This document shows positions 15,715-24,982 of a stretch of 64,000 bases of DNA, piece by piece. The position numbers were made by a program, and so were the translations under genes. This DNA comes from Hymenobacter rubidus (GTDB lineage: Bacteria > Bacteroidota > Bacteroidia > Cytophagales > Hymenobacteraceae), in assembly GCF_016734815.1 (NCBI RefSeq), contig NZ_JAERQF010000007.1, positions 121,599 to 185,598 of the forward strand. Direction: 5' to 3'. Below the pieces are notes generated by a model. The model searched no databases. It saw only the letters and a program-made list of their open reading frames with translations, and was not told the DNA's origin. Position 1 is the first letter of the stretch. Each line of letters opens with the position of its first letter.

Positions 15715-16425
15715 ATGAGTGACCAGAATAGCACCGTCCTGCCCGTGGCCGACGGCACCGAAATGCACGCCTACACCGCCTTCCCCGACAGTACTGGTCC
15801 GGTGCCGGGCATCATTCTGCTACAGGAAGCCTTTGGCGTAAACCCGCACATCCGCAGCGTGGCCGACCGGCTGGCGGCGGCCGGCTACGCCGTGGTGGCG
15901 CCCGAGCTTTTCCACCGCACTGCCGTACCGGGGCAGGAATTTGCGTATTCCGACTTCGCCAGCGCCGCGCCGCACCTCTACGGCGTTACCGTGGAGGGCC
16001 TCTCCGCCGACCTGCAGGCCGCGCATGCGTGGCTGACAGCCCAGCCGCTGGTGATGACCGATAAAATTGGCAGCATCGGGTTCTGCCTGGGCGGCCGGGT
16101 ATCGTTTTTAGCCAACGCGGTGTTGCCGCTGGCGGCGGCCGTTTCCTACTACGGCGGCGGCACCCACCTGCTGAAGGACCGCGCCAAGGACCTGCACGCG
16201 CCGCACCTGTTCTTCTGGGGCGGCCTGGACACCCACATCAGCAAAGCGCAAATCGGCGAAGTAATTGATGCCGTGGAAGCTGCCCAAAAGCCCTACATCA
16301 ACACCGTTATTTCCTACGCCGACCACGGCTTCCACTGCGACGCCCGCCCCAGCTACCACCCCGAAGCCGCCAAAGAAGCCTGGGCCCTGACGCTGGCGTT
16401 TTTCAAGGAGAAGCTGGGGGCGTAG
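15715..16425 (+). CDS. Dienelactone hydrolase family protein
   Basis: A 236-residue alpha/beta hydrolase with the cysteine nucleophile motif GFCLGG (about residue 123) that typifies dienelactone hydrolases. The Asp lies in the GGLDTHI segment and the His in DHGFHCD. Dienelactone hydrolases open the lactone ring in chlorocatechol or protoanemonin degradation. In genomes without such a pathway nearby, as here, the true substrate is open. It is divergent from the flavin monooxygenase gene, with a 160-bp spacer. Confidence 0.9.
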   Translation: MSDQNSTVLPVADGTEMHAYTAFPDSTGPVPGIILLQEAFGVNPHIRSVADRLAAAGYAVVAPELFHRTAVPGQEFAYSDFASAAPHLYGVTVEGLSADLQAAHAWLTAQPLVMTDKIGSIGFCLGGRVSFLANAVLPLAAAVSYYGGGTHLLKDRAKDLHAPHLFFWGGLDTHISKAQIGEVIDAVEAAQKPYINTVISYADHGFHCDARPSYHPEAAKEAWALTLAFFKEKLGA

Positions 16426-16463
16426 GGTGGGCTTGGCGTACCTAGAAAAAGAAACGTAGCATT

Positions 16464-16571
16464 AAGAACGTCATGCAGAGCGCAGCGAAGCATCTTGCGT
16501 GTGATAGTAATTCAATCGATTATATTACTTCGGCACGCGAGATGCTTCGCTGCGCTCTGCATGACGTTCTT
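16464..16571. repeat. Palindromic repeat, family A copy 2
   Basis: The arms start AAGAACGTCATGCAGAGCG and are reverse complements over about 36 bp. The centre is AT-rich. It separates the convergent dienelactone hydrolase and symporter genes, about 40-50 bp from each stop. Confidence 0.88.
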
Positions 16572-16620
16572 CTTTGACGTTCTGCCGTGGCGTTCTGCGG
16601 ACATAATGGCTCGGCTCCCG

Positions 16621-17661
16621 CTAAACAGCTACTGCCGGCTCTTGCTCCGTCTGCCGGCCTATGTACTGCGCCATGCTGCTGGCCAGGATAATCTGCAGCG
16701 CGTGGTAGAGCATGAGGGGCAGCAATAAAAGCCCGGTAGCGGCGCTGGCCGGAAACAGCAAACTGGCCATGACGCTGCCGTGTACCAACGACTTCTTCGA
16801 GCCGCAGAACACGGCCACAATCTGGTCGGCCCGCGAAAACCGCAATGCCCGGCTCAGGCCCCACACCAAGGCAAACACCAATAGGTAGAGCGCCACCATG
16901 CCCGCGCCCAGCTTCGCGATATCAGCTGGTAGAAAGCGACTGAAAATGCCTTCGGCGAAGGAGTCGCAAAAAGCCGTAAATACGATGAGCAGAATGGTTA
17001 TCTGGTCGAAATAACGCAGCCCGGCTTTATGGCGCTCGGCAAAAGCGTTGAAGCGGGAATTGAGCAGTATCCCCGCTCCCACCGGCAGCACCACCTGCCA
17101 CAGCAGTTGCACGGCCAGGTTCCACAGCTGGCCGCCGCCGGTGCCCGTGTGCAGCACCAGGCTGGTGAGCAAAGGCGTGAGGGCAATGCCCAGCAGGCTG
17201 GAAATGCTGGCGTTGAAAATGGCAGCCGGCAGGTTGCCGCCAGCAATGCTCACCATCACCACCGAGGTGGAAACCGTGCTGGGCAGCGCGCACAGAAAAA
17301 AGATGCTCTGCCAAAGCAACACGCCACCCTCGCCCTCAAAAAACGGCCTCACCAACAGCGCCAGGGCCGGAAATAGCGCAAACGTAGCCAGCTGCACCAA
17401 CAGGTGCAGCCGCCAGTTGCGCAGGCCCGCGTGTAGTTGGGTAAAGCTCAGTTTCAGGCCATAAAAAAAGAAGACCAACGCGACCCCAACGGTCGTTATG
17501 GTCTTCCAGGGCACAGGGCTGGCCTTGCTGCCCAGGCCCGGCTGCCAATAGGCCAGCGCCACCACGCCCATGAGCGCCAGCAGAAACCAATCGAGCCCGG
17601 CACGGGCCAAGAGCGCAACGAAGCGGTTGGGAACAGGTGCGGACGGAGCGGGTTTCGGCAT
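16621..17661 (-). CDS. Bile acid:sodium symporter family transporter (YfeH-like)
   Basis: A membrane protein of about 346 residues with nine to ten hydrophobic segments. The motifs LFFLCALPSTVSTSVVMVSIAGG-like (central crossover with PSTVSTS) and NASISSLLGIALTPLL resemble the SBF-like branch of the BASS superfamily, close to YfeH. These transport organic anions with sodium. The start is unclear: the frame extends to a TTG at 17709 and a GTG at 17706, while ATG 17661 gives MPKPAPSAP. No linked gene indicates the substrate. Confidence 0.85.
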   Translation of the reverse strand: MPKPAPSAPVPNRFVALLARAGLDWFLLALMGVVALAYWQPGLGSKASPVPWKTITTVGVALVFFFYGLKLSFTQLHAGLRNWRLHLLVQLATFALFPALALLVRPFFEGEGGVLLWQSIFFLCALPSTVSTSVVMVSIAGGNLPAAIFNASISSLLGIALTPLLTSLVLHTGTGGGQLWNLAVQLLWQVVLPVGAGILLNSRFNAFAERHKAGLRYFDQITILLIVFTAFCDSFAEGIFSRFLPADIAKLGAGMVALYLLVFALVWGLSRALRFSRADQIVAVFCGSKKSLVHGSVMASLLFPASAATGLLLLPLMLYHALQIILASSMAQYIGRQTEQEPAVAV

Positions 17662-17787
17662 GGCCGCAATACGCGGCAACAGCCCTTTCCGATACAGCCA
17701 GCGCACCAAAACGCCTCCCCAACGTAGCCGGGCGCCGGGCTTCAGCCCCCTGCTAGGCCTATGCCCAGCTGAACATGGGGTCTCCGC

Positions 17788-18306
17788 TTATTGGTCGCCA
17801 GCACCGCCGCCACCCAGGCCGGGGGCCGCATTGCCCTGGATGCCTTGCGCGTTGGGCACGCCCATTTTTTCCTCGCGTTTGCGCTGGTATTTGTCAAACT
17901 GCGCGGGGTTGAGCACTTCCTTCAGGGCTTCGAGGCGCGAGCGGCCGGCATTCTCAATAATGCCCGCCAGCTTGCGCGGGTCTGCCTTGTAGCGCAGCCG
18001 GCCAGATTCCACCATTTCCACGCCCCGGCGGTTGATGACTCGTACTTTTTCGGTTTGCTGCGGGGTCAGGCCCAGGTTTTTTTGCATGTTGGCCGTGAGG
18101 GCATTGGTTTTGGCATCCACCATCGCGGCATTGGGCAGCGGCGCAGGCTCCTCGGCAAAGGGCGCGGGCTGGGTGGTTTTGGTTTTGACGCTGGGCTGGC
18201 CCGCCGCCTTTACTTTGGTTTTGACAGTGGCCTTGGCGGGAGCCTGCGCCAGCAGAACGGGCGTGGCAGTCAGCGCCAGCAGCGCCGAGAGCAGCAACGG
18301 TTTCAT
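17788..18306 (-). CDS. Secreted LTxxQ-like hypothetical protein
   Basis: A 172-residue protein with a signal peptide (MKPLLLSALLALTATPVLLA), then a low-complexity Lys/Thr/Pro segment, and a helical part with NLGLTPQQTEKVRVINRR. The LTPQQ motif recalls the LTxxQ repeats of Spy/CpxP-like periplasmic proteins, although the rest is not diagnostic. It ends in a glycine-rich tail (GLGGGGAG). The ATG at 18306 is chosen because the upstream in-frame extension to 18411 would bury the signal peptide. Confidence 0.65.
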   Translation of the reverse strand: MKPLLLSALLALTATPVLLAQAPAKATVKTKVKAAGQPSVKTKTTQPAPFAEEPAPLPNAAMVDAKTNALTANMQKNLGLTPQQTEKVRVINRRGVEMVESGRLRYKADPRKLAGIIENAGRSRLEALKEVLNPAQFDKYQRKREEKMGVPNAQGIQGNAAPGLGGGGAGDQ

Positions 18307-18498
18307 CGGAAGGGGGTGGAGAGGCATTGCGAACACAGAAAAGAGGTGGCTTAACGGAAGAGTAAATATCGGAGAAAAACCCTTCCCGCTTCGTCCTATC
18401 CCTCGTCTCATTCACGTTCCGTGCCAAGGCCATTCGAAAATTCAGGCAGCCTCCCGCATCCGTGCAACCTTTCGGCCGGTTTTGGCATACAATCCCTC

Positions 18499-19542
18499 AT
18501 GAAGCACGACAAACGCACCAACAAAAACTGGCTACTGGCCGCCGGCCTCGGCGCCGCAGCCCTGGCCGCTACCCTCTGGGGCAACCGTCGCGGCTCCTAC
18601 GACCTCAACCAGCGCGTGGTGCTCATCACCGGCGGCTCGCGCGGGCTTGGGCTGGTGCTGGCCCGCCAGGCCGTGGCCGAGGGCGCCCGCGTCGCCATTT
18701 GTGCCCGCGATGAAGCCGAGTTGGCCCGTGCCCGTCAGGATTTGCTGATGGCCGGGGCCGCCGAGTCCGACGTGCTTACTCTGGCGCGCGACATCACCAA
18801 CGAAACGGAAGTGCGCACCATGGTGGCCGAAGTGGAGAACCGGCTGGGGCCCGTCGATGTGCTTATCAACAACGCCGGCATCATCACCGCCGGTCCGCTC
18901 GACAACATGGACGCCCGCGATTTTGAAGATTCCATGGCCGTGCATTTCTGGGCGCCGCTGCACGCCATGCAGGCCGTGCTGCCCAGCATGCGCCGACGGG
19001 GCGTGGGCCGCATTGTCAACATTTCTTCGCTGGGTGGCAAAGTGGCGCTGCCGCACATGGCCCCCTACAGCGCCAGCAAATTTGCCCTGGTAGGTTTGTC
19101 CGAAGGCTTCCGGGCCGAGCTGCGGCAGCACGGCGTATCGGTGACCACGGTGTGCCCCGGCCTGCTACGCACCGGCAGCGCCGACCACGCCATGGTGAAG
19201 GGCCAGCACGAAAAGGAATTTGCCTGGTTCAGCATCGCCGACTCGCTGCCCGGCTTCACGCTCAGTGCCGAGCAGGCGGCCCGCCAAATCTGGAACGCCT
19301 GCCGCCGCGGCGATGGCGAAATCATTCTTTCCCTCCCGGCCAAGTTCCTAGCCGCTTTCCACGGCCTGCTGCCCGGCACTACCACCGACATTTTGAGCTG
19401 GATGAACCGGGCCTTGCCCGCCACCGGCGAAAGCCCCGCCGCCAACGTGCGGCGCACCGGCTTCGAAAGCGAATCGGACCTGACCCGCTCGCCGCTCACC
19501 GTGCTCAACCGGAAGGCCGCCGTGAAAAACAACGAAGTATAA
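18499..19542 (+). CDS. SDR family NAD(P)-dependent oxidoreductase, membrane-anchored
   Basis: A 347-residue protein. A short hydrophobic N-terminal segment (WLLAAGLGAAALAATLWG) probably anchors it to the membrane. The Rossmann fold begins VVLITGGSRGLG (cofactor motif TGxxxGxG), followed by NNAG (in VLINNAGIIT), a catalytic Ser in NISSLGG, and YSASK (Tyr-x-x-x-Lys). About 70 C-terminal residues exceed the core fold. The domain order resembles membrane-bound SDRs acting on lipids or steroids, but the substrate is unknown. The ATG at 18499 is preferred to the 18421 extension. Confidence 0.9.
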   Translation: MKHDKRTNKNWLLAAGLGAAALAATLWGNRRGSYDLNQRVVLITGGSRGLGLVLARQAVAEGARVAICARDEAELARARQDLLMAGAAESDVLTLARDITNETEVRTMVAEVENRLGPVDVLINNAGIITAGPLDNMDARDFEDSMAVHFWAPLHAMQAVLPSMRRRGVGRIVNISSLGGKVALPHMAPYSASKFALVGLSEGFRAELRQHGVSVTTVCPGLLRTGSADHAMVKGQHEKEFAWFSIADSLPGFTLSAEQAARQIWNACRRGDGEIILSLPAKFLAAFHGLLPGTTTDILSWMNRALPATGESPAANVRRTGFESESDLTRSPLTVLNRKAAVKNNEV

Positions 19543-19625
19543 GCGAAGCCGCGCCTGAACGGTAAGCGGTGGACGCAGCGCTGCGCACCGCCTACCCTCA
19601 GGCGCGGCCAGGCCGGCGCCCGGAC

Positions 19626-19871
19626 CTACAGGGTGCCCCGGTGCTTCTTGCCAACCGAACTGCCCGACACCTTGGTCTGGCGGCTGTTGTGAATGCCTAA
19701 AAAGCCGTTGTGAAAGATGCCGTGATGCCCATAACGCCGATAAATCGGGTGATGGTGCCCCGGCAATATTTTGCGGTTGGGGTCGCGGAAAGAGTCAAAC
19801 GGCGAAGCAAATGCGCTGGCGGTGGTCAATAAACTCAGCAGGCCAACTAACGCTAAAAAATTGCGGAGCAT
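19626..19871 (-). CDS. Small secreted basic, His-rich peptide
   Basis: 81 residues with a clear signal peptide (LALVGLLSLLTTASAFA). The mature part of about 60 residues is rich in His, Arg, Gly and Tyr (LPGHHHPIYRRYGHHG). No family is recognised. A metal-binding or surface role is possible but not shown. Confidence 0.55.
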   Translation of the reverse strand: MLRNFLALVGLLSLLTTASAFASPFDSFRDPNRKILPGHHHPIYRRYGHHGIFHNGFLGIHNSRQTKVSGSSVGKKHRGTL

Positions 19872-20096
19872 AACAGGTACAGTTAGTGTGAAAAGTAATT
19901 TCTCCAGCTAGCAGCGCCCCTCTGCAGCAAGGCGCCTTCGGGGCAATAACCCCGACAACACGGGAAATATTGCTTCACAGGCCCTTTTTTCGACGGTTTG
20001 CCTCTTTTATCCGACTAAATCCGGGTTTCAAACCCGCTTATCCTGCTGGTTTCAGCCCCGCCCCTGTCCCGGATTCCCAGCATGCGCTCCAGCAAC

Positions 20097-20936
20097 CTAA
20101 CTGGCTGCTGAAACGGGTGTTGGCTGGCATTTCGGACAGATATAAGTAGCCCGGCCGCCAACGTAATACTTCTCAATTTTCACCTTGGCGTGGCGCGGAC
20201 AAAAAGTATGCGCATCGGTGCTGCCGGGCATAGCCGGCGTGTCCCATTCGCGGGCATGGATGAGAAAGGAGGCCGGAAAATGCCGGTAGTTAGCCTCTTG
20301 GCTAATGGCAGTGTTGAGCACCGTTTGCACGGCGCTGTGCAGGGCACCGCTTTCCTGCTCGGTGAGCGAAGAGCCCAGCCGCTCGGGATGAATTTTGGCC
20401 TGAAACAGCACCTCGTCCACAATCCAGTTGCCCAGGCCGGCGGTGATGCCCTGGTCGAGCAACAGCGGTTTCAGCAAAGTCTTGCGGCGGCTGAGTTTCT
20501 GGTGCAGCTCGGCGGCGGTTATTTGCAGGGCATCGGGGCCAATTTTCTTGGCTTGCTTATGGGCGGCAGCGCTTTCGGCCAAACGAATGCGGCCAAACTT
20601 GCGGGGGTCGATGAACGCCAGACGCAGACCGGAACCCTGTAGGTGCAAGGCCACGCGGGTGAAGCGGGGCGCGTCGGGCGCGTCGCGGTAGGCGCCTACA
20701 TCGCCGGTCATGCCGAAATGCAGCACCAGCACCCGGCCGTTGTCCAGCTCCAGAAAGCAGTTTTTGCCCAGGCGGCTGGTGCCCGTGATGGTGCGGCCCA
20801 GCAGGCCGGCGCGCAACTGGTCTTCGGGCGTGGCCAGCACATGGGCATCGTTTACCTGCACGGCAGCAATGGTTTGGCCCACGGCCAACTCGTCAATAAA
20901 ACGGCGGTAGGTTTCGACTTCGGGTAATTCGGGCAC
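20097..20936 (-). CDS. mutM: Formamidopyrimidine-DNA glycosylase (Fpg/MutM), variant zinc finger
   Basis: A 279-residue base-excision repair glycosylase. The N-terminus MPELPEVETYRR supplies the catalytic Pro2 and Glu3. A conserved lysine lies in SRLGKNC, and the helix-two-turn-helix has GLGNWIVDEVLFQAKIHPE. The C-terminal zinc finger reads TFCPRHAK ... YICPKCQ, so the second ligand of the first pair is His instead of the usual Cys. Fpg removes oxidised purines such as 8-oxoguanine. It stands alone on the minus strand. Confidence 0.93.
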   Translation of the reverse strand: MPELPEVETYRRFIDELAVGQTIAAVQVNDAHVLATPEDQLRAGLLGRTITGTSRLGKNCFLELDNGRVLVLHFGMTGDVGAYRDAPDAPRFTRVALHLQGSGLRLAFIDPRKFGRIRLAESAAAHKQAKKIGPDALQITAAELHQKLSRRKTLLKPLLLDQGITAGLGNWIVDEVLFQAKIHPERLGSSLTEQESGALHSAVQTVLNTAISQEANYRHFPASFLIHAREWDTPAMPGSTDAHTFCPRHAKVKIEKYYVGGRATYICPKCQPTPVSAAS

Positions 20937-21227
20937 TGGAGCAGGAAGAGGTGAAAGGAATGCAGCCGGGAAGTTGGCTGGCCGTACAGGAGGTCTTTTC
21001 TAACAGCACGCGCTTGAGCAGAGTTGCATCGTTCAGCTTCCGGCCAAAAGGCCAAAGCGACGGCAGATGGCAGATGGCAGAAAACTTACGTGAGGAAGCC
21101 AGGAACCCCCTTCTTGAAAGGCAACTGGACACTACATATTATTTTAACTATATTACCAGCGCCTTACCATAAATATTCTGCCCCTCAGAAGCTTTTGCTT
21201 TTGCGGCTGCGTCTTGTACTATCGAGG

Positions 21228-21818
21228 ATGCCCAAGTCCCGGGCGCTGTTCCTTTCTATGCCAGCCACCACCGACCTCGACGCCCTGCTTGCCCGTTGTC
21301 TGCGCCGCGAACCAGCGGCCCAGCGGGCGCTGTACCTGCGCTACGCGGGGCGCATGCTCGGCATTGCCCGGCGCTACGCCTACACGGTGCCGGAGGCAGA
21401 AGACATTTTGCAGGATGCTTTTGTGAAGGTATTTGCCCATTTGGGCGACTACCGGGCCGGGGGCACCTTGGAGGGATGGATTCGGCGCATCGTCGTCACC
21501 ACGGCCATCAGCCACTGGCGTAGCGGGCAGCTGCGCCACGCCAGCGAAGCCCCTCCCCTCGACGAGCCTCCGGCGTCGATGGCTGTTGATGGCACCGCAC
21601 TCGAAGGCCTGAAAGTGACGGAAGTGCTCAAACTGATTGAACAGCTGCCGCACGGCTGCCGCGTGGTGCTTCTGCTTTATGCCGTGGACGGCTACTCGCA
21701 CAGTGAAATTGCCGAGTTGCTGGGCATTCAGGAAAGCACTTCCAAAGCCCAGCTCAGCAAAGCCCGCAAACAGCTTACCTATCTCTACAAACGCCAAAAC
21801 GACTTTATCCGACTATGA
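21228..21818 (+). CDS. ECF-type RNA polymerase sigma factor
   Basis: About 196 residues with sigma region 2 (ALYLRYAGRMLGIARRYAY, then EAEDILQDAFVKVF, the core-binding and -10 recognition part) and region 4 (LPHGCRVVLLLYAVDGYSHSEIAELLGI, a helix-turn-helix). Size and layout fit an ECF sigma factor. ATG 21228 is used; ATG 21258 is an alternative, and the frame runs further upstream without support. The next gene overlaps its stop by four bases and encodes a single-span membrane protein, the usual arrangement for a sigma/anti-sigma pair. Confidence 0.9.
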   Translation: MPKSRALFLSMPATTDLDALLARCLRREPAAQRALYLRYAGRMLGIARRYAYTVPEAEDILQDAFVKVFAHLGDYRAGGTLEGWIRRIVVTTAISHWRSGQLRHASEAPPLDEPPASMAVDGTALEGLKVTEVLKLIEQLPHGCRVVLLLYAVDGYSHSEIAELLGIQESTSKAQLSKARKQLTYLYKRQNDFIRL

Positions 21819-22627
21819 GCACCGACCCCGAAGAACATTTGCTGGACCAGTCGCTGCGCGATGCTTTCCGCGACTACCACCTGCCGCCCGCCGGGCACAT
21901 GCACGTGTGGGACCAGGTAGAAGAGCGCATCGCAGCCCTGCCGGCGCCCCGAACGGGACTTTCCTACCGGCTGGTGTTGCCACTCACGGCGGCGCTGGGC
22001 GTGGGAGTCGCCGTGGGGTGGCTGTTGCCGCGTCCGGCCGCGCCACCCGTCGCTCCGGCGGCGGCTCCGGCTGTGCACGCCACCACTTGGGTGGCTCCCC
22101 AGCACGCCGCGCCTAGCTGGGCCGCGCATGTTGGTGCGGCCTCTACCGTGGCCTGCGCGCCTGTTCACCGATTAGCTTCGAAAACGGCCGGCCGGAACGC
22201 CGCCAGCCATTTATCTGTGCAGCTCCCCAAGCAGGCCGCCTCTAACCCGGTGAAGCCGGCTCGGCCTTCGAAGCCTATACAAGCTGAACAAGTAGCTAGG
22301 GTATTGCCAGACTCAGCCACCCAGCCAACGGCCCGGTTGACAGCTCTTGCTCCCGCGCCGCTTGCAGCTGATAGCAACCGTGAAAATAATAACCTTCCCG
22401 CGCCAGAACTGAGCACCGCAGCTTCTGCGCTTCCGAAAGAAGCGCCTGCTAAAGCCGCTTCTGTGGCTCCAGAGCACGCAACGGCTCACCCGGCCAAAAC
22501 GGCGAAGCAAGAGGAAGTCAATGAGAAAATGCTGTATCGGAAGCCAACCCACCGCCAGCCGGAGCGAGGGCTCGGGTGGCGGCGTTGGGTGACACACTTG
22601 AGCCAAGTCGTGCACCGCATTCTGTAA
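21815..22627 (+). CDS. Probable membrane partner of the sigma factor (anti-sigma candidate)
   Basis: 270 residues. The first about 45 residues are acidic and helical (LLDQSLRDAFRDYHLPPAGHMHVWDQVEERI). They are followed by one membrane span (LVLPLTAALGVGVAVGWLL) and a long Ala/Pro-rich periplasmic tail ending in a basic segment. No zinc anti-sigma HxxxCxxC motif is present. The ATGA overlap with the sigma gene and the one-span topology suggest it sequesters or senses for the sigma factor; this is inference from context. Confidence 0.6.
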   Translation: MSTDPEEHLLDQSLRDAFRDYHLPPAGHMHVWDQVEERIAALPAPRTGLSYRLVLPLTAALGVGVAVGWLLPRPAAPPVAPAAAPAVHATTWVAPQHAAPSWAAHVGAASTVACAPVHRLASKTAGRNAASHLSVQLPKQAASNPVKPARPSKPIQAEQVARVLPDSATQPTARLTALAPAPLAADSNRENNNLPAPELSTAASALPKEAPAKAASVAPEHATAHPAKTAKQEEVNEKMLYRKPTHRQPERGLGWRRWVTHLSQVVHRIL

Positions 22628-22714
22628 GCGAGGCCAGCCTACGGGCTTAACAATTATTTATTTGGCGCCCACCCGCCACCAACGAACATATTTTCTAACG
22701 AAACAACCTATACA

Positions 22715-22945
22715 ATGGATTTACCTGAAAATCAGTCGGCTGGACCACCCATGCCTGACTCCAACACGGCCAGCTATTGGCTGTGGCTGGGAGTCTTGCT
22801 TGTGCTTTTGGTACTGGGCCGTACGGCAACCCATCCGTCGGTAGCCCGCCCTATACGGCACACGCCGGCTACCAGTATCAGTCCTGCTCCCAACGAATTG
22901 GTTGGCCAGAAATCGGCCTTCATGCCCAGCTTGGTAGGCCAGTGA
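22715..22945 (+). CDS. Small single-span membrane protein
   Basis: 76 residues with one strong membrane segment (SYWLWLGVLLVLLVLG) after a short Pro/Asn-rich N-terminus. It follows the sigma/partner pair by 87 bp in the same direction and may be part of that unit. No family is recognised. Confidence 0.5.
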   Translation: MDLPENQSAGPPMPDSNTASYWLWLGVLLVLLVLGRTATHPSVARPIRHTPATSISPAPNELVGQKSAFMPSLVGQ

Positions 22946-22983
22946 TTGAAGGTCACGCATAAGCAACCGTACCGTAAAAGGCG

Positions 22984-23010
22984 GTCCTGCTGAGCGGAGT
23001 CGAAGCACCT
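22984..23010 (+). repeat. Solo half of a family A-like repeat
   Basis: CCTGCTGAGCGGAGTCGAAG resembles one arm of the family A palindromes (GAGCG...CGAAGCA). No matching arm is nearby. Confidence 0.5.
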
Positions 23011-23087
23011 CTACTGCGCGGATAAACCGCGGCATGCATGCGGCTTGCCTTTCAAGCCAACTACTCCTTTTACCTAACTTTAAATCC

Positions 23088-24044
23088 CTACGAAGGGTCA
23101 TGCAATTTGGCTACGCGCTGGCCGGTTTTGTCGTACACATCGCCGCGCGGGGTAATGAACAACTGCCGCTGCTGCCCATCGGTAAGAATGTACGGGAATT
23201 TTTCGCTGGTAGTGCGCGTGACCCGGCCCACTACTTCGGCGGTGTCGTCGGCATCGACCCGCACCACTTTCAGGGCGTTGGTGAGGTAATAGCGTTGATT
23301 GGGGTCGTTGCGAAACGTGAACTGGCCCACCAGCCGCACAGCATCACCGGTGTTCTGACTGATGGCCACCAGCTCGCCGGAGGTATCGGTATCGACGGGT
23401 GGAACAACGGGGGCGCGACGCACAGCGGCCACGCCCGTAGGCCGCACCGGGGCAGCAGCCACAACAGCCGGAGCATTGGAGGGCGCAGCCGCGTGAATGC
23501 TGGCCACAATCTGGTCGTTGGCCCGCTGCCACCCTTGGCTGATGGCGGCAAGGCGGGGCGTACGCCCTGGGTGTGTGGCCGACCCCTGGTCATCGGACAC
23601 GGAAGCCATGGCTGCCTGGGCCTGGGCCAGGCTGGCCCCCAGCTTGCGCAGCACGAACCCCGAAAACTCGTCGGCCTCCAGCTCGTCGGCGGGCTGCGAG
23701 CCGCCGCCACGCAGCGTGTGCCCGTTGAGGTGGTGGCCCATTTCGTGGGCCAGAATGCTGATACCGGCCCAGTCGGTGTGGCCGGCGCGGTTCACGGCAT
23801 TCAGAAAGTCGGGGTTGTAGAGCAGGAAGCGCTTGCCGTCGTACACCACGGCCGCCGCGTTATCGACCTCGCGGGTGGCCCGAAGCTCGAAGCGGGCTTT
23901 GAGGCCCACGGCATCGGTAATCTCGTGGATAACGTCGGTAGGAGCCGGCGCCGTTTGGGCCGAAACCGGCGCGGCAATAAGCAGGGGCAGCGCCAGCAGG
24001 AGCGGCGCGGCCAGGCGGCTAACAAAACGAGGGAGGAAACTCAT
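23088..24044 (-). CDS. Secreted zincin-type metallopeptidase (M48-like)
   Basis: 318 residues with a signal peptide ending near APVSAQ. The zinc motif HEMGHH lies in ISILAHEMGHHLNGHT, and the third-ligand region is ELEADEFSGFVLRKLG. After a Pro/Ala linker the C-terminal about 100 residues form a beta-rich module (VRLVGQFTFRNDPNQRYYLTN...). The pattern fits Bacteroidota M48-like membrane or secreted peptidases, with an added domain of unknown function. ATG 24044 is chosen because it starts the signal peptide; the frame extends upstream to 24128. Confidence 0.8.
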   Translation of the reverse strand: MSFLPRFVSRLAAPLLLALPLLIAAPVSAQTAPAPTDVIHEITDAVGLKARFELRATREVDNAAAVVYDGKRFLLYNPDFLNAVNRAGHTDWAGISILAHEMGHHLNGHTLRGGGSQPADELEADEFSGFVLRKLGASLAQAQAAMASVSDDQGSATHPGRTPRLAAISQGWQRANDQIVASIHAAAPSNAPAVVAAAPVRPTGVAAVRRAPVVPPVDTDTSGELVAISQNTGDAVRLVGQFTFRNDPNQRYYLTNALKVVRVDADDTAEVVGRVTRTTSEKFPYILTDGQQRQLFITPRGDVYDKTGQRVAKLHDPS

Positions 24045-24355
24045 AGCAGAAGGACAAAGGATGGATACTGCTTCCCTGAAAGCAAGGCAAGCACGATGCC
24101 AGATATGGGGCAACTCAACCAAACACACTACTTAAAAAAACCGCGCCTGCCCGCCTTCCTTCTCCGTTTCTAACCCGGCCAATGGGGTGGCTTTGGCAAA
24201 CAACGAAACGCTCCTTTCTACATTGCGGCACCGCCGGATAAAAGCAGCCTGCTCAGCGTGACAAGGACACCGAAACAACGATTTTAGCGCAATGGCAGTT
24301 CATTTACTTCACCGCTTGAGGCCTTGCTTTTTACTTCCTGCCCGCCGGGGCAGTG

Positions 24356-24363
24356 TAGCTTTG
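24356..24363 (+). promoter_or_regulatory. Candidate -7 box upstream of the 24407 membrane gene
   Basis: TAGCTTTG matches TAnnTTTG and lies 43 bp before the ATG. The 362-bp divergent spacer (24045-24406) otherwise shows no clear feature. Confidence 0.4.
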
Positions 24364-24406
24364 CAGCCTGTTCTGTACCGGGACTTGTCCTGCCACTGTT
24401 TTCACA

Positions 24407-24940
24407 ATGAACCAAGCTCATATTCACCTCATTGTGAACCACGCGCCCATCCTGGGCAGCTTGTTTGCACTCGTACTGCTGGGCATTGGGCTGTTGCAAA
24501 AAAACGACGTGCTTACCCGAGCGGGACTGGGTGCCGTTCTGGTGGCGGGCCTGCTGGGCTTGCCCGCCCAGCTTACAGGAGAAGGAGCCGCCAAAATCGC
24601 GCAGGACCTGCCCCGCGTGGGCCGGGCCCTGATAGCCGACCACTCAACGGCCGCCGAACAAGGATTGTGGGCTTTGGAGGGCGCGGCCGTCCTGGCCCTG
24701 CTGGCCCTGATGCTGCTGAAGCATGCTTCTCCCCGCGCCCGGCTGCTTGCGATACTGGCGCTAGGCACTGCCCTGCTCAGCTTTGGGTTGTGGCCCGCGC
24801 CGGCTACCTCGGAGGCCAGATTCGGCACCCCGAGATTCGGCCCGGATTTGGCACCCTGGACGAACTGTAGGGCGCAGAGGTGCAAAACCCAGCCTGCCCC
24901 GGCCATCGGCCACGTCACCTGGGAACTGCCCTATTCCTGA
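24407..24940 (+). CDS. DUF2231-like four-helix membrane protein, probably frameshifted near its end
   Basis: 177 residues as read. It begins MNQAHIHLIVNHAPILG, followed by about four hydrophobic segments, like DUF2231-type membrane proteins. After ALLSFGLW the frame becomes low-quality (PAPATSEARFGTPRF). The next frame over reads RAGYLGGQIRHPEIR and stops at 24868-24870. That LGGQIRHPEIR ending is what I expect for this family, so one base seems to be missing around 24790-24798 (TGGCCC where TGGGCCC would restore the frame). Either the gene is a recent pseudogene or the base was lost in sequencing. Confidence 0.6.
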   Translation: MNQAHIHLIVNHAPILGSLFALVLLGIGLLQKNDVLTRAGLGAVLVAGLLGLPAQLTGEGAAKIAQDLPRVGRALIADHSTAAEQGLWALEGAAVLALLALMLLKHASPRARLLAILALGTALLSFGLWPAPATSEARFGTPRFGPDLAPWTNCRAQRCKTQPAPAIGHVTWELPYS

Positions 24941-24982
24941 AAAAACCCTTTGCTTGCCCACCCACGCTACCAGTTAAAAATT

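Noticed and set aside
24292..24870. 192-codon frame overlapping the membrane protein gene
   Set aside because: Only its last part is meaningful, as the frameshifted end of the 24407 gene; the rest is shadow.
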